Source of the DNA: JABHCC01 sp034658635
Lineage (GTDB): Bacteria > Bacteroidota > Bacteroidia > Bacteroidales > UBA12481
DNA length: 64,000 nucleotides
Assembly (NCBI GenBank): GCA_034658635.1
Contig: JAYEFL010000286.1
Coordinates: 1-64,000 of the forward strand
Direction of reading: 5' to 3'
In this document: one piece after another, positions 26,795 through 35,040 of the stretch
Layout: the number at the start of each line of letters is the position of its first letter
Numbering within the stretch: the stretch's first letter is position 1
Program-made: the position numbers and the translations under genes
Notes under the pieces: model-generated
Database searches by the model: none
What the model saw: only the letters and a program-made list of their open reading frames with translations
Told to the model about the DNA's origin: nothing

Positions 26795-27058
26795 TTACGC
26801 CATAAAAACAATAATCAAACAAACGATCATAGCAAAAAATGCAGCTCCTTCAACCAGTGCTGCAGATACGATCATATTCGAACGAATATCACCTACTGCC
26901 TCAGGTTGACGGGCAATTGCCTCCATTGCACGATTACCAATCTGGCCAATACCAATACCAGCACCGATTGCTGCCAAACCTGCTCCAAGTCCTGCGCCCA
27001 TTTGGGCTATTGGAATGAGGTCGGTTGCCGTTTGTAATAAAATAAATAATGAAACCAT
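26795..27058 (-). CDS. atpE: ATP synthase F0 c subunit
   Basis: A protein of 87 residues forming a two-helix hairpin: a glycine-rich first helix (GAGLGAGLAAIGAGIGIG), the polar loop ARQPE (49-53) that contacts gamma/epsilon, and a second helix with the ion-binding Glu70 in AALVEGAAFF. The residues around Glu70 (E-G-A rather than E-S/T) argue for protons rather than sodium as the coupling ion, though this is inference from motif. Confidence 0.95.
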   Translation of the reverse strand: MVSLFILLQTATDLIPIAQMGAGLGAGLAAIGAGIGIGQIGNRAMEAIARQPEAVGDIRSNMIVSAALVEGAAFFAMIVCLIIVFMA

Positions 27059-27085
27059 AGTACTTAATATTTAAAATACAGAAAA

Positions 27086-28180
27086 TTAATGTCCTTCTTC
27101 TTTTGCCATCCCAAAATACAAGGCAGACAGCAGGGTGAATACATAAGCCTGGATAAATGCAACCAGGAACTCAAGCATAGTCATAAAAATATAAAAGAGA
27201 ACAGAAATCACAGAAACGCCATAACCAGCGATCCAGTGAATTTGCCCAAAAATGAAAATCAAAGCAATGAAGCTAAGCACAATAAAGTGTCCGGCAAGCA
27301 TATTTGCAAAAAGCCGGATACACAGAACCAGGGGTTTGGTAAATACTCCAAGCAGCTCAATAAAGGGCATGAGTGGAATTGGAAATTTCAACCACCATGG
27401 AACACCGGGAGCATTAAAAATATGTTTCCAATAATGCTTGTTTGTAGAAAAAGCAGTAATCAGGAAAGTAGCAATAGCCAAAACTGCTGTAATAGCAATA
27501 TTGCCAGTCACATTAGCACCCCCGGGAGGAATTGGAATAATACCCATCAAATTATTCAGAAGAATAAAGAAAAAGACGCTAAGCAGGAAAGGCATAAATT
27601 TTTCATACCTTTTTTTCCCGATAGAGGGGATGGCAATATCGTCGCGTACAAAAATGATAATCGGCTCCATAGCAGATTGCAGCCCTCTGGGTGCAGTATT
27701 TGGATTATGCTTGTATCTTCTGGCTACCGAAAGAAAAATCCACAGCAGCAAACCCAGACTCACAAACATAGCCGTTACTGTTTTTGTAATTGAAAAATCC
27801 AGAGGAAGCTCAGCTTCAATTATTTCGTGGCCATGTTCATCGGCAGGTACAATTTTACCTTCCCTATCTCCTTTGTCAGCAATCATAAATCCTTTATAGG
27901 AACTATGACCATGATGAAATTTGGATGACATAAAAACATGCAATCCCGACTTCTTTGAGTAGAGAATAATTGGCAATGGAACACTGATATGCTTATCCCC
28001 CACAGTCATAATATGCCATTCGTATGAGTCCATCACATGTTCCAGCATAAAGACTCCTGGATCAAACTCAGCCTCATCTTCAGCATGTGGAGTACCGGTA
28101 GCTTCTTCAGAGTGATCCTGTGCAACCAGACCAAAAGCGCTGAAAGAAAAGATCAATAATACGGTCAATAATTTCTTCAT
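27086..28180 (-). CDS. atpB: ATP synthase F0 a subunit with long exported N-terminal domain
   Basis: The start is placed at MKKLLTVLL, which opens a signal peptide (to about LVAQ); an upstream Met at 28204 would precede it. Residues 20-125 form a soluble, His-rich domain (HHGHSSYKGFMIADKGDREG), which is typical of Bacteroidota AtpB and absent in E. coli. The channel region carries the essential arginine in LCIRLFANMLAGH and a late AFIQAYVFTLLSALYF. It provides the proton half-channels of F0. The gene precedes atpE by 27 bases. Confidence 0.93.
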   Translation of the reverse strand: MKKLLTVLLIFSFSAFGLVAQDHSEEATGTPHAEDEAEFDPGVFMLEHVMDSYEWHIMTVGDKHISVPLPIILYSKKSGLHVFMSSKFHHGHSSYKGFMIADKGDREGKIVPADEHGHEIIEAELPLDFSITKTVTAMFVSLGLLLWIFLSVARRYKHNPNTAPRGLQSAMEPIIIFVRDDIAIPSIGKKRYEKFMPFLLSVFFFILLNNLMGIIPIPPGGANVTGNIAITAVLAIATFLITAFSTNKHYWKHIFNAPGVPWWLKFPIPLMPFIELLGVFTKPLVLCIRLFANMLAGHFIVLSFIALIFIFGQIHWIAGYGVSVISVLFYIFMTMLEFLVAFIQAYVFTLLSALYFGMAKEEGH

Positions 28181-28232
28181 CTGCATACTTGCCAATATAC
28201 CCATTTCAGGGAAAGTTCAAAGGTAAAAAAAA

Positions 28233-28613
28233 TTAGCGATCGCCCTCAACAAGTTTTTGCAATGCCCTGACTTCGAAACCCGTGAAAATTGCATACAATG
28301 AAAACAAAACAACAACAAAAGGCAATACATCACTTTTATCAAAAAGCAAGTAGATAACCGTAACAAACATCAAGGCTAAAAGTTTTAAAGCAGAAGCAGC
28401 CATAAAGACATTTGAGAAGCGCTTGGGTTTCTTTTTAAGCGATTGCATAAGATACCAATGCTCCAATCCGGTAACAAAAGCGAAAAAACCTACCATCCAT
28501 GAGTGAATGGGTAAATAATATTCTGATAATATGGTAGCACCTAATGCCAGGATCAGAATGATCAGCACGACTGACATCCCGGCCAATCGATACAGGTAGC
28601 TTGAATACTTCAT
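28233..28613 (-). CDS. AtpI-like four-helix membrane protein
   Basis: A protein of 126 residues with four hydrophobic segments (about 10-30, 40-56, 68-90, 93-112) and a basic loop (LKKKPKRFSN). Its place, directly before atpB and overlapping atpZ-like by four bases, is that of the ATP synthase subunit I/AtpI family, which helps assemble the c ring in other bacteria. Sequence similarity is low, so the call rests mainly on position and topology. Confidence 0.6.
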   Translation of the reverse strand: MKYSSYLYRLAGMSVVLIILILALGATILSEYYLPIHSWMVGFFAFVTGLEHWYLMQSLKKKPKRFSNVFMAASALKLLALMFVTVIYLLFDKSDVLPFVVVLFSLYAIFTGFEVRALQKLVEGDR

Positions 28614-28849
28614 TTATTCAGTTCTTTTATCAATAAGTAAAGGGATAAAAAAAGCCCTGATGTTGACAGGACCAAAGTAAATATCGGGAATTCCAGTTTA
28701 AGCCACTCATCCAATTTCATTCCCCCAAAAAAGCCAAGCAAGATCGCAGCAATCCACTTGAATGCCATGTTTGAATACCGGGCATACTCACGCAGGGGAT
28801 TATGATTATTCCCTTGCTTATTTTCTTGGGATTTCTTTTTGATTGCCAT
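28610..28849 (-). CDS. AtpZ/AtpI-type ATP synthase accessory protein
   Basis: From MAIKKKSQ it is 79 residues; an upstream in-frame Met at 28900 would add 17. A basic N-terminus is followed by two transmembrane helices (FKWIAAILLGFFGGMKLDEW and PIFTLVLSTSGLFLSLYLL) with the family-typical GGMKLDEWL. Such proteins are encoded at the head of atp operons and are thought to support F0 assembly or Mg/Ca handling. It overlaps the bactofilin gene by 32 bases and the next gene by four. Confidence 0.72.
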   Translation of the reverse strand: MAIKKKSQENKQGNNHNPLREYARYSNMAFKWIAAILLGFFGGMKLDEWLKLEFPIFTLVLSTSGLFLSLYLLIKELNK

Positions 28850-29192
28850 CCGGGTTACCATCCATTTTACAGGAACCGGTAAAAACCGCACCCGGTTCAA
28901 TAGCCAGTTTTTTCGTTACAATTTCACCTTGAATTACAGCTGAAGCTTTCAGGCTGACCAATTCAGAGGCCTGGATATTTCCAATCACCTTTCCGGAAAC
29001 TTCAATAAGCTGGCAAACGATATCACCATTTACCATTCCGGGAGAACCAATGACAACTTTGCCACGTATAGTAATTTTACCCTTTAATTGTCCGTCAACT
29101 CGAATTCCTGATGAGGATTCAATATCTCCAGTGACTTTTGTACCGGCCGAGACCAGGTTAATATTGTTTGCTGTTTCCATTTCTTTTGCCAT
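28818..29192 (-). CDS. Bactofilin (polymer-forming cytoskeletal protein)
   Basis: A protein of 124 residues from MAKEME. Nearly all of it is the right-handed beta-helix domain: short repeats with alternating I/V/G (GDIESSSGIRVDGQLKG, GKVVIGSPGMVNGDIV, GKVIGNIQASELV). The N- and C-terminal tails are short and disordered, as usual. Bactofilins polymerise without nucleotide and localise cell-wall or envelope functions. Its position at the head of the ATP synthase operon is seen in other Bacteroidota, but a functional link is unproven. Confidence 0.9.
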   Translation of the reverse strand: MAKEMETANNINLVSAGTKVTGDIESSSGIRVDGQLKGKITIRGKVVIGSPGMVNGDIVCQLIEVSGKVIGNIQASELVSLKASAVIQGEIVTKKLAIEPGAVFTGSCKMDGNPDGNQKEIPRK

Positions 29193-29241
29193 AATCACTG
29201 AAATTTAGATCAAAAATATCAAAAAGCTGAGTGAAATAAAA

Positions 29242-30237
29242 TTATTTTGAGTCATAAGCCCAAGTTAGATAAACCGATCCCCAGGTAAATCCACCTCCAA
29301 AGGCTGTCAAAATGATCTTATCCCCCTTTTTCAGCTTATCTTCATACTCCCAGAGACATAACGGGATAGTGGCATCAGTAGTATTTCCATACTTATGAAT
29401 ATTAATCATAACCTGTTCGCGCTTAATACGCATTCTTCTGGCAACAGCCTCAATAATTCTAAGATTAGCCTGATGAGGAACAAGCCAGGTAAGCTCATCA
29501 GAGGAAATATTGTGCTTTTCCATCATTTCAACAGCAATATCTGCCATTTTGGTGACAGCAACCTTAAAAACGGCTTGCCCTTCCTGAAAAACAAAATGTT
29601 CGCGACGATCAATGGTTTCGTGAGAAGCCGGAGATATAGATCCTCCCGATTTCTGATACAGAAAATTACGTCCGGCTCCATCTACTTTCAGCATATGGTC
29701 CTGAATTCCATATTCCTCGCTTGGCTCAAGCATAACTGCACCAGCCCCATCACCAAACAGTGGACAGGTTGTACGATCCTGATAATTGGTGATTGATGTC
29801 ATTTTATCAGCCCCAACACAGATGATCTTTTTCGCTGAACCGGTCTCGATAAACTTCGATGCAACGGTAAGCAAAAAAATAAAGCCTGAACAAGCAGCAG
29901 ACATATCAAAACTGTAAGCATTTTTTATGCCAATCTTATCACAAATAATATTAGCGGTAGCAGGAAATTGCATATCCGGCGTTACGGTAGCGCAAATAAG
30001 AATCTCCACCTCATCAGGGTGGGTTCCTGTTTTTCGTAAAAGCTCTTCAACAGCAGGGACCGCCATATCAGAAGTTCCTTTGCCTGTTTCTTTCAGTATT
30101 CTTCTTTCCTTTATCCCGGTACGGGTGGTTATCCACTCATCAGTGGTATCAACCATATTCTCTATATCAGCATTTGAGAGAATGTCTTTTGGTACATAAC
30201 CAGCAACGCCAGTAATGGCAGCATGAATATTTCCCAT
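29242..30237 (-). CDS. fabH: Beta-ketoacyl-ACP synthase III
   Basis: A protein of 331 residues with the complete catalytic triad: Cys116 in DMSAACSGF, His in WLVPHQANLRI, and Asn in HKYGNTTDATIP. It also has TRTGIKERR near the N-terminus. It starts fatty-acid synthesis by condensing acetyl-CoA with malonyl-ACP. It shares one base with plsX (TAATG), so it is translationally coupled in the conserved rpmF-plsX-fabH block. Confidence 0.97.
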   Translation of the reverse strand: MGNIHAAITGVAGYVPKDILSNADIENMVDTTDEWITTRTGIKERRILKETGKGTSDMAVPAVEELLRKTGTHPDEVEILICATVTPDMQFPATANIICDKIGIKNAYSFDMSAACSGFIFLLTVASKFIETGSAKKIICVGADKMTSITNYQDRTTCPLFGDGAGAVMLEPSEEYGIQDHMLKVDGAGRNFLYQKSGGSISPASHETIDRREHFVFQEGQAVFKVAVTKMADIAVEMMEKHNISSDELTWLVPHQANLRIIEAVARRMRIKREQVMINIHKYGNTTDATIPLCLWEYEDKLKKGDKIILTAFGGGFTWGSVYLTWAYDSK

Positions 30238-31175
30238 TATTTAAACGCTTTTTTGAGTTTTTTGATCAAACCTGATTCAACAATATTTTTGTTTTGAATC
30301 AGCATGTTTTTTATAGCCATAGGGCTTGATATTCCATGGCCTATTAAAACCTGAGAACCAATACCAAGGATTGGAGTACCTCCCAGGTTCTCATAATTGA
30401 ATTGCTCAAAGAAAGGATCTCCATTCTTGACTTTCAGCATCAGATTATAAAAAGATTCAGCTTGTTTGAGAACCACATTTCCTGTGAATCCATCACAAAC
30501 TACCACATCAGCACGATTAAAGAACAAGCCATTACCTTCAACATTTCCAATAAAGTCGAAATCCGGGGTTCCTTTCATGAGCTGAAAAGCCGACTTGGTG
30601 AGCAGATTTCCTTTGTCTTCTTCAGAACCAATATTCAAAAGTCCTACTCTGGGCTTCTCAATACCATACACATAATGTGAATATAAAGAACCCATTATAC
30701 CATATTGATACAGTACATCCGGTCGTGCATCAGGATTTAGTCCTACATCCAGCAACAGATTAAACCCTCCATCTTTCTGAGGAAGCGCGACTGCTATTGC
30801 TGGTCTTATTAATCCCGGAATCGGCTTAATGGTAAACATTGCACCAGCCAGCATTGCACCGGTATTTCCAGCGCTACAAAAGGCATCAAGTTCACCAGAG
30901 GCCAGCATACCGAATCCTTTGGAGATACTTGAGTCGGGTTTTTGCGACAAAGCCCTGACCGGATGGTCTCCCATTTCAATTATTTGGCTGGAATGAATGA
31001 TCTCAAAATCACCAGGATCTTCCCCGATAGCAGAAAACTGCTTGTTGATGATTTTCTCATCTCCAAACAGCACTAGTTTTACCTGGGCAGGTAGCTCCCG
31101 TCTGGCCATAACAGCTCCATTGACAGTAGCCTTGGGCGCAAAATCACCCCCCATTATATCCAACCCGATTCTCAT
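30237..31175 (-). CDS. plsX: Phosphate acyltransferase PlsX
   Basis: The start is MRIGLDIMGGDFAPK, the conserved PlsX N-terminus, at 31175; an upstream Met adds five residues. Conserved segments include FCSAGNTGAMLAGA, LLDVGLNPDARPDVL, and VCDGFTGNVVLKQAES. PlsX makes acyl-phosphate from acyl-ACP for phospholipid synthesis. It sits between rpmF and fabH, as in many bacteria. Confidence 0.96.
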   Translation of the reverse strand: MRIGLDIMGGDFAPKATVNGAVMARRELPAQVKLVLFGDEKIINKQFSAIGEDPGDFEIIHSSQIIEMGDHPVRALSQKPDSSISKGFGMLASGELDAFCSAGNTGAMLAGAMFTIKPIPGLIRPAIAVALPQKDGGFNLLLDVGLNPDARPDVLYQYGIMGSLYSHYVYGIEKPRVGLLNIGSEEDKGNLLTKSAFQLMKGTPDFDFIGNVEGNGLFFNRADVVVCDGFTGNVVLKQAESFYNLMLKVKNGDPFFEQFNYENLGGTPILGIGSQVLIGHGISSPMAIKNMLIQNKNIVESGLIKKLKKAFK

Positions 31176-31198
31176 GTCGGATGGTCTCATATACCTGA

Positions 31199-31384
31199 CT
31201 AAGCGCTTACTTCCTGATCAATTGCTAACTTACCACGGTAGTGTCCACACTCCGGACATACACGATGGTATTGAACAGCTGCTCCACAGTTTGAGCAGGC
31301 TGACAATTGAACCGGTGTTGCTTTATAATGAGTTCTCCTCTTATTTCTCCGTTGCTTGGAAATCTTATGCTTAGGATGTGCCAT
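31199..31384 (-). CDS. rpmF: 50S ribosomal protein L32
   Basis: A protein of 61 residues starting MAHPKHKISKQRRNKRRTH, with the zinc-ribbon cysteines in CSNCG and CPECG (CxxC...CxxC intact). This is the zinc-binding form of L32. It lies between DUF177 and plsX, the conserved arrangement that ties lipid synthesis to ribosome production. Confidence 0.98.
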   Translation of the reverse strand: MAHPKHKISKQRRNKRRTHYKATPVQLSACSNCGAAVQYHRVCPECGHYRGKLAIDQEVSA

Positions 31385-31407
31385 CTCACTAAATATTTAA
31401 TTATTAT

Positions 31408-31887
31408 TTACTCGTCTGTTATTAATCCAATCTCATTTAGCTTATCCAACATGTCAGGATTACAAGTTGACAAACCATCCTCATCATCCGGATGAATCTT
31501 TTTAATCGGTAAACTAAGTACAATATGTTCGTAAATATAGCCTGCCAGGTCTATTTCATGGTCTCCTCTTGGAATCCATATCACATCCAGCTCATCTTCA
31601 CTATTGCCATCTCCGAATTTGCCATACAAGGTAAACCCGGAGTCAAGTGGCTGTTTAAAGCTATCCAAACATCTGTCACAAACAACATCAATCTCTCCAG
31701 ACAAGTGTAAATCAAATTGCATTTGTCTATCTGACTTGGTCATTATGACAGTAATTTTAACCTGACCTTGACTAATTTCACTATCTTCAAAAAACGCAAA
31801 GAACGAATCACTCACATCAAAAACCATCTCATGCACCCCAATCTCATACGAATGGAACTGGATTTTAAATGTGTTTAAACGGGCCAT
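31408..31887 (-). CDS. DUF177 (YceD) family protein
   Basis: From MARLNTFKIQF it is 159 residues; an upstream Met at 31914 is less likely. The family core is visible: VVCDRCLDSFKQPL (with CxxC) and the acidic stretch around DVIWIPRGDHEIDLAGYIYEHIVLSLP. DUF177/YceD proteins are linked to 23S rRNA processing or accumulation in bacteria and plants. The gene immediately precedes rpmF, as usual. It is intact. Confidence 0.9.
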   Translation of the reverse strand: MARLNTFKIQFHSYEIGVHEMVFDVSDSFFAFFEDSEISQGQVKITVIMTKSDRQMQFDLHLSGEIDVVCDRCLDSFKQPLDSGFTLYGKFGDGNSEDELDVIWIPRGDHEIDLAGYIYEHIVLSLPIKKIHPDDEDGLSTCNPDMLDKLNEIGLITDE

Positions 31888-31948
31888 TTTTATGCTTAAA
31901 AAATTGCCGTGCAAAGCTATAAAAGAAATCTTGAATAAAAAAGCGGCT

Positions 31949-33169
31949 CTACTTTTTCAAAACGATCCTGAAAGTAGATCCTTTATTGACTTCCGAACTT
32001 TTCACAAAGATCTTTCCGCTGTGATAATTTTCTATGATCCTTTTGACTAAAGACAAGCCCAGGCCCCATCCTCGTGGCTTGGTAGTGTACCCAGGCTGAA
32101 ATATCAGTTTGTAATTAGTTTTTGGAACACCTTTCCCGGAGTCAGCAATATCCACATAAACCACCTGACCCTGATCCTTTACTGAAATAGTAATTTTGCC
32201 AACTCCACCCATTGCATCTATGGCATTCTTACACAAATTCTCCACAACCCACTCAAATAGAGAGAGATTAAGAGGCACAAACAATTCATCAAAATCTCCA
32301 AACTGGAGATCAAACTCAATTTTATCAGACGAGCGTTTTTCAAGATAGTTAACTGAATGATTCAAAATGAGGAGCAAATTTTCAGGTATTAATACCGGAG
32401 CAGATCCAATCTTAGAGAAACGATCGGCTATAGTTTCAAGACGATGTACATCTTTCTCAACTTCAGACAACAGGCGCTTATCAGTTTCTTTCATTTTCAT
32501 CAGCTCAAGCCAGGCCATCAAAGATGAAATTGGGGTTCCTAACTGGTGGGCAGTTTCTTTAGACATACCAACCCAAACCTGGTTTTGTTCAGCCCTTCTT
32601 GAAGTGTTGAATGCAAAATATGCTACCAGGATAAACAGGAAAATAATAGCTAATTGTAAAAGCGGAAAGTATTGTATGCGAGTTAAAACCACTGAATCCT
32701 TATAATACAGATATTGTCGGTCTTCAGGCATATATATGATAATAGGCTCATTTTTGTCTTTCATAATCGCAAGTTGGCGATCAAGGAACTTTTGACTTTT
32801 TTTACTCAAAGATCCTAGAAAAGACCCATCAATAGGCTTATTATTTTCATCATAAAGGCGCAAGTTTCTGACACTGTTAATTGCTCCTTCTTCATCTACC
32901 TTAATTACAGGAATAGTATTATTATTTTGAATAATATCAAGGAAGAATGCCTGATGCTTTCCACTCTCAAGATCAGGAGTTGCCAGATACTCTGTTGCTT
33001 TGGCCCAGATTTCTATCTTTTTTCGCTCTTCCTCTGCCAATTCCTGAACAAGCACATTAATGTACCAGGTGGTGGCTACCCCAATAATAATGGCTGCAAT
33101 AAAGAGTACAGCCTTCCAGCGTTGTTTGTGGGTATATACTTGCAAGTTCCGCAGCTTTTTCGTTTGCAC
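31949..33169 (-). CDS. Membrane sensor histidine kinase
   Basis: A protein of 406 residues. Two membrane helices (about 19-40 and 168-187) bracket a periplasmic sensor region of about 125 residues. The H box is SKETAHQLGTPISSL with His208. The ATPase domain has the N box (ENLCKNAIDAMG), G1 (DSGKGVP) and G2 (GWGLGLSL). No HAMP-like spacer of normal length is evident and no response regulator gene is next to it, so this is an orphan kinase in this window. The signal is unknown. Confidence 0.9.
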   Translation of the reverse strand: MQTKKLRNLQVYTHKQRWKAVLFIAAIIIGVATTWYINVLVQELAEEERKKIEIWAKATEYLATPDLESGKHQAFFLDIIQNNNTIPVIKVDEEGAINSVRNLRLYDENNKPIDGSFLGSLSKKSQKFLDRQLAIMKDKNEPIIIYMPEDRQYLYYKDSVVLTRIQYFPLLQLAIIFLFILVAYFAFNTSRRAEQNQVWVGMSKETAHQLGTPISSLMAWLELMKMKETDKRLLSEVEKDVHRLETIADRFSKIGSAPVLIPENLLLILNHSVNYLEKRSSDKIEFDLQFGDFDELFVPLNLSLFEWVVENLCKNAIDAMGGVGKITISVKDQGQVVYVDIADSGKGVPKTNYKLIFQPGYTTKPRGWGLGLSLVKRIIENYHSGKIFVKSSEVNKGSTFRIVLKK

Positions 33170-33227
33170 TTTAGGGTTTGGTCTGAATCATCTTTTAAAA
33201 CGACTTAATGCCATCCATTATTGTGTT

Positions 33228-34271
33228 CTAATAATTTTTTCTTCCCTCCAGCTTAAGCCTGAGCTGTGATAGAGCTGTAATTCTTCCTGAATCTGACAGT
33301 TGCGTTAAATCAACTACCTGTATGCTGGAAGCAGATCGTTGCTTTAATCCGAAAGAATACTGCTTGTCATAATAAGGAAGAAGCAAATCAACCACTTTTC
33401 CATAATCCTTTTCATTAAGAGCAAGCAAGGCTTGTTTGGTAATCAATCCCCCTGCTCGCTTTGTCAAAAGTCTGACCGCTTCCGTAAGTTCGTCATGTGC
33501 CTGATTACCATATTCCTGAACAAGGATTTTACGTCTTTCTTCATCGCTGACTTTGACAAAAACAATCTTTGATGTACGTAGAATATTGTGAAAATATTCT
33601 GGCTGAAAAAGATCTCCTATTCTCCTGCTTTCATCCTCTGCCCAAACAAAACAATCAACAGGCAGTTTTTCCATTTGTTCATGAAGAAGGTTTTCAAAAT
33701 GCTCTGTACTAGGCTGATCACCAAGTCCAACTCCTCCAAAAGCAGAGCCACGGTGATTGGCAAGACTCTCAAGGTCAATCACCGGTTCACCAGCAGCCAT
33801 CAGAGCCTTGATTAATATAGTTTTACCACTTCCAGTAAGTCCCCCCAGAACCAACAAGTGACGACTTTGAAACATTGTCTCCCTGATGTGTTTTCGATAT
33901 TCCTTGTATCCACCTTCAAGCAGATAAGCCTGTAAACCAGCAGCCTCAAACAACCAGGCTACAGAAGCACTTCTCATACCTCCTCTCCAGCAGTATATTT
34001 GAATTGCCCCGGTTTTTGCCAAATCAATTGCCTGATCAACCAGTGCAGTCATTTTCGGACCAACAATTTCCAGACCTTTTCTGATAGCTTCCTGCCGACT
34101 TTTATTCTTATAAAGAATCCCTACAATTTCACGTTCCTTATTCTCAAATAATGGAAGATTTATTGCTCCGGGTATATGGCCTTTTAAAAACTCTGCTGGA
34201 GAACGTACATCAACTACAGGCAATTGTTTGCCTTGATTCAGGAATGCCGATGTCGAAATTTTGTCAGCCAT
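33228..34271 (-). CDS. mnmH: tRNA 2-selenouridine synthase
   Basis: A protein of 347 residues. An N-terminal rhodanese domain carries the catalytic Cys94 in YCWRGGMRS, and the C-terminal part has a P-loop GLTGSGKT (144-151), as in E. coli MnmH/SelU. It replaces sulfur by selenium at tRNA wobble uridine 34 using selenophosphate. Supply would come from the SelD domain two genes upstream. The start overlaps the AIM24-like stop by one base, so the genes are translationally linked. Confidence 0.95.
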   Translation of the reverse strand: MADKISTSAFLNQGKQLPVVDVRSPAEFLKGHIPGAINLPLFENKEREIVGILYKNKSRQEAIRKGLEIVGPKMTALVDQAIDLAKTGAIQIYCWRGGMRSASVAWLFEAAGLQAYLLEGGYKEYRKHIRETMFQSRHLLVLGGLTGSGKTILIKALMAAGEPVIDLESLANHRGSAFGGVGLGDQPSTEHFENLLHEQMEKLPVDCFVWAEDESRRIGDLFQPEYFHNILRTSKIVFVKVSDEERRKILVQEYGNQAHDELTEAVRLLTKRAGGLITKQALLALNEKDYGKVVDLLLPYYDKQYSFGLKQRSASSIQVVDLTQLSDSGRITALSQLRLKLEGRKNY

Positions 34272-35038
34272 CAGCGTTCAAGAAATTGACCTAGTATTGA
34301 CTGGCTTTCTTTACCTGAATTCCTGCCGTAGGGTGCAAGTGCCTGGATTAATTTCCTTATCGGCATGGATTGAAGCCAAACAGTTCCTGTTCCTCTCAAT
34401 GTTGCAACAAATAATCCCTCTCCACCAAATATCATGGATTTCAAACTCCCTGATTTTTCCACGTCAAAATCAATAGTGTTCTCAAATGCCACAACACAGC
34501 CGGTGTCAACTCTTAGCAATTCGTTATTCAGATCTTTCCTGATAACTGTACCACCAGCATGAATAAAGGCCTTACCATCGCCCTCAAGCTTCTGCAAAAT
34601 AAAACCTTCGCCGCCCACCAGTCCGGCACCCAGTCGCCGATTAAAAACAATGGAAAACTTTGTGCCTTTTGCAGCACACAAAAATCCATCTTTTTGCACC
34701 ACTAAGGGAGACCTTAGAGTTTTCAGATCAACTGGAATAATAGTACCAGGATAAGGTGCAGAAAACGCTACACGGGCTTTTCCGTATCCATCATTAGTAA
34801 AATGTGTCAGGAACAAACTCTCCCCTGTCAGAACACGCGATCCGGCAGAGAGCAATTTCCCCATTAAGCCCTGGTTTGCCTGGGATCCATCTCCCATCTT
34901 TGTTTCAAAACGAATTGTTTCATCCATATAAACCATAGTGCCTGCTTCTGCTATCACCGTTTCCTGTGGGTCAAGCTCTACTTCCACCATCTGGATGTCG
35001 TTACCCAAAATCTTATAGTCTATTTCGTGTGAGGTCAT
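34271..35038 (-). CDS. TIGR00266/AIM24-family protein in the selenium cassette
   Basis: A protein of 255 residues built of the beta-rich AIM24 fold: EIDYKILGNDIQMVEVELDP at the start, EAGTMVYMD, the glycine-rich VGGEGFILQKLEGDGKAFIHAGG, and GEGLFVATLRGTGTVWLQSMP near the end. The family is widespread but its function is not established. It sits between the NifS-SelD fusion (2-base gap) and mnmH (1-base overlap), which suggests some role with the selenium genes or simply operon hitch-hiking. Confidence 0.85.
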   Translation of the reverse strand: MTSHEIDYKILGNDIQMVEVELDPQETVIAEAGTMVYMDETIRFETKMGDGSQANQGLMGKLLSAGSRVLTGESLFLTHFTNDGYGKARVAFSAPYPGTIIPVDLKTLRSPLVVQKDGFLCAAKGTKFSIVFNRRLGAGLVGGEGFILQKLEGDGKAFIHAGGTVIRKDLNNELLRVDTGCVVAFENTIDFDVEKSGSLKSMIFGGEGLFVATLRGTGTVWLQSMPIRKLIQALAPYGRNSGKESQSILGQFLER

Positions 35039-35040
35039 AT

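Noticed and set aside
27089..27793. Long open frame on the plus strand opposite atpB
   Set aside because: It is antisense to a conserved gene, composition is Asn/His/Lys-rich as expected of a reverse frame, and it has no family resemblance.
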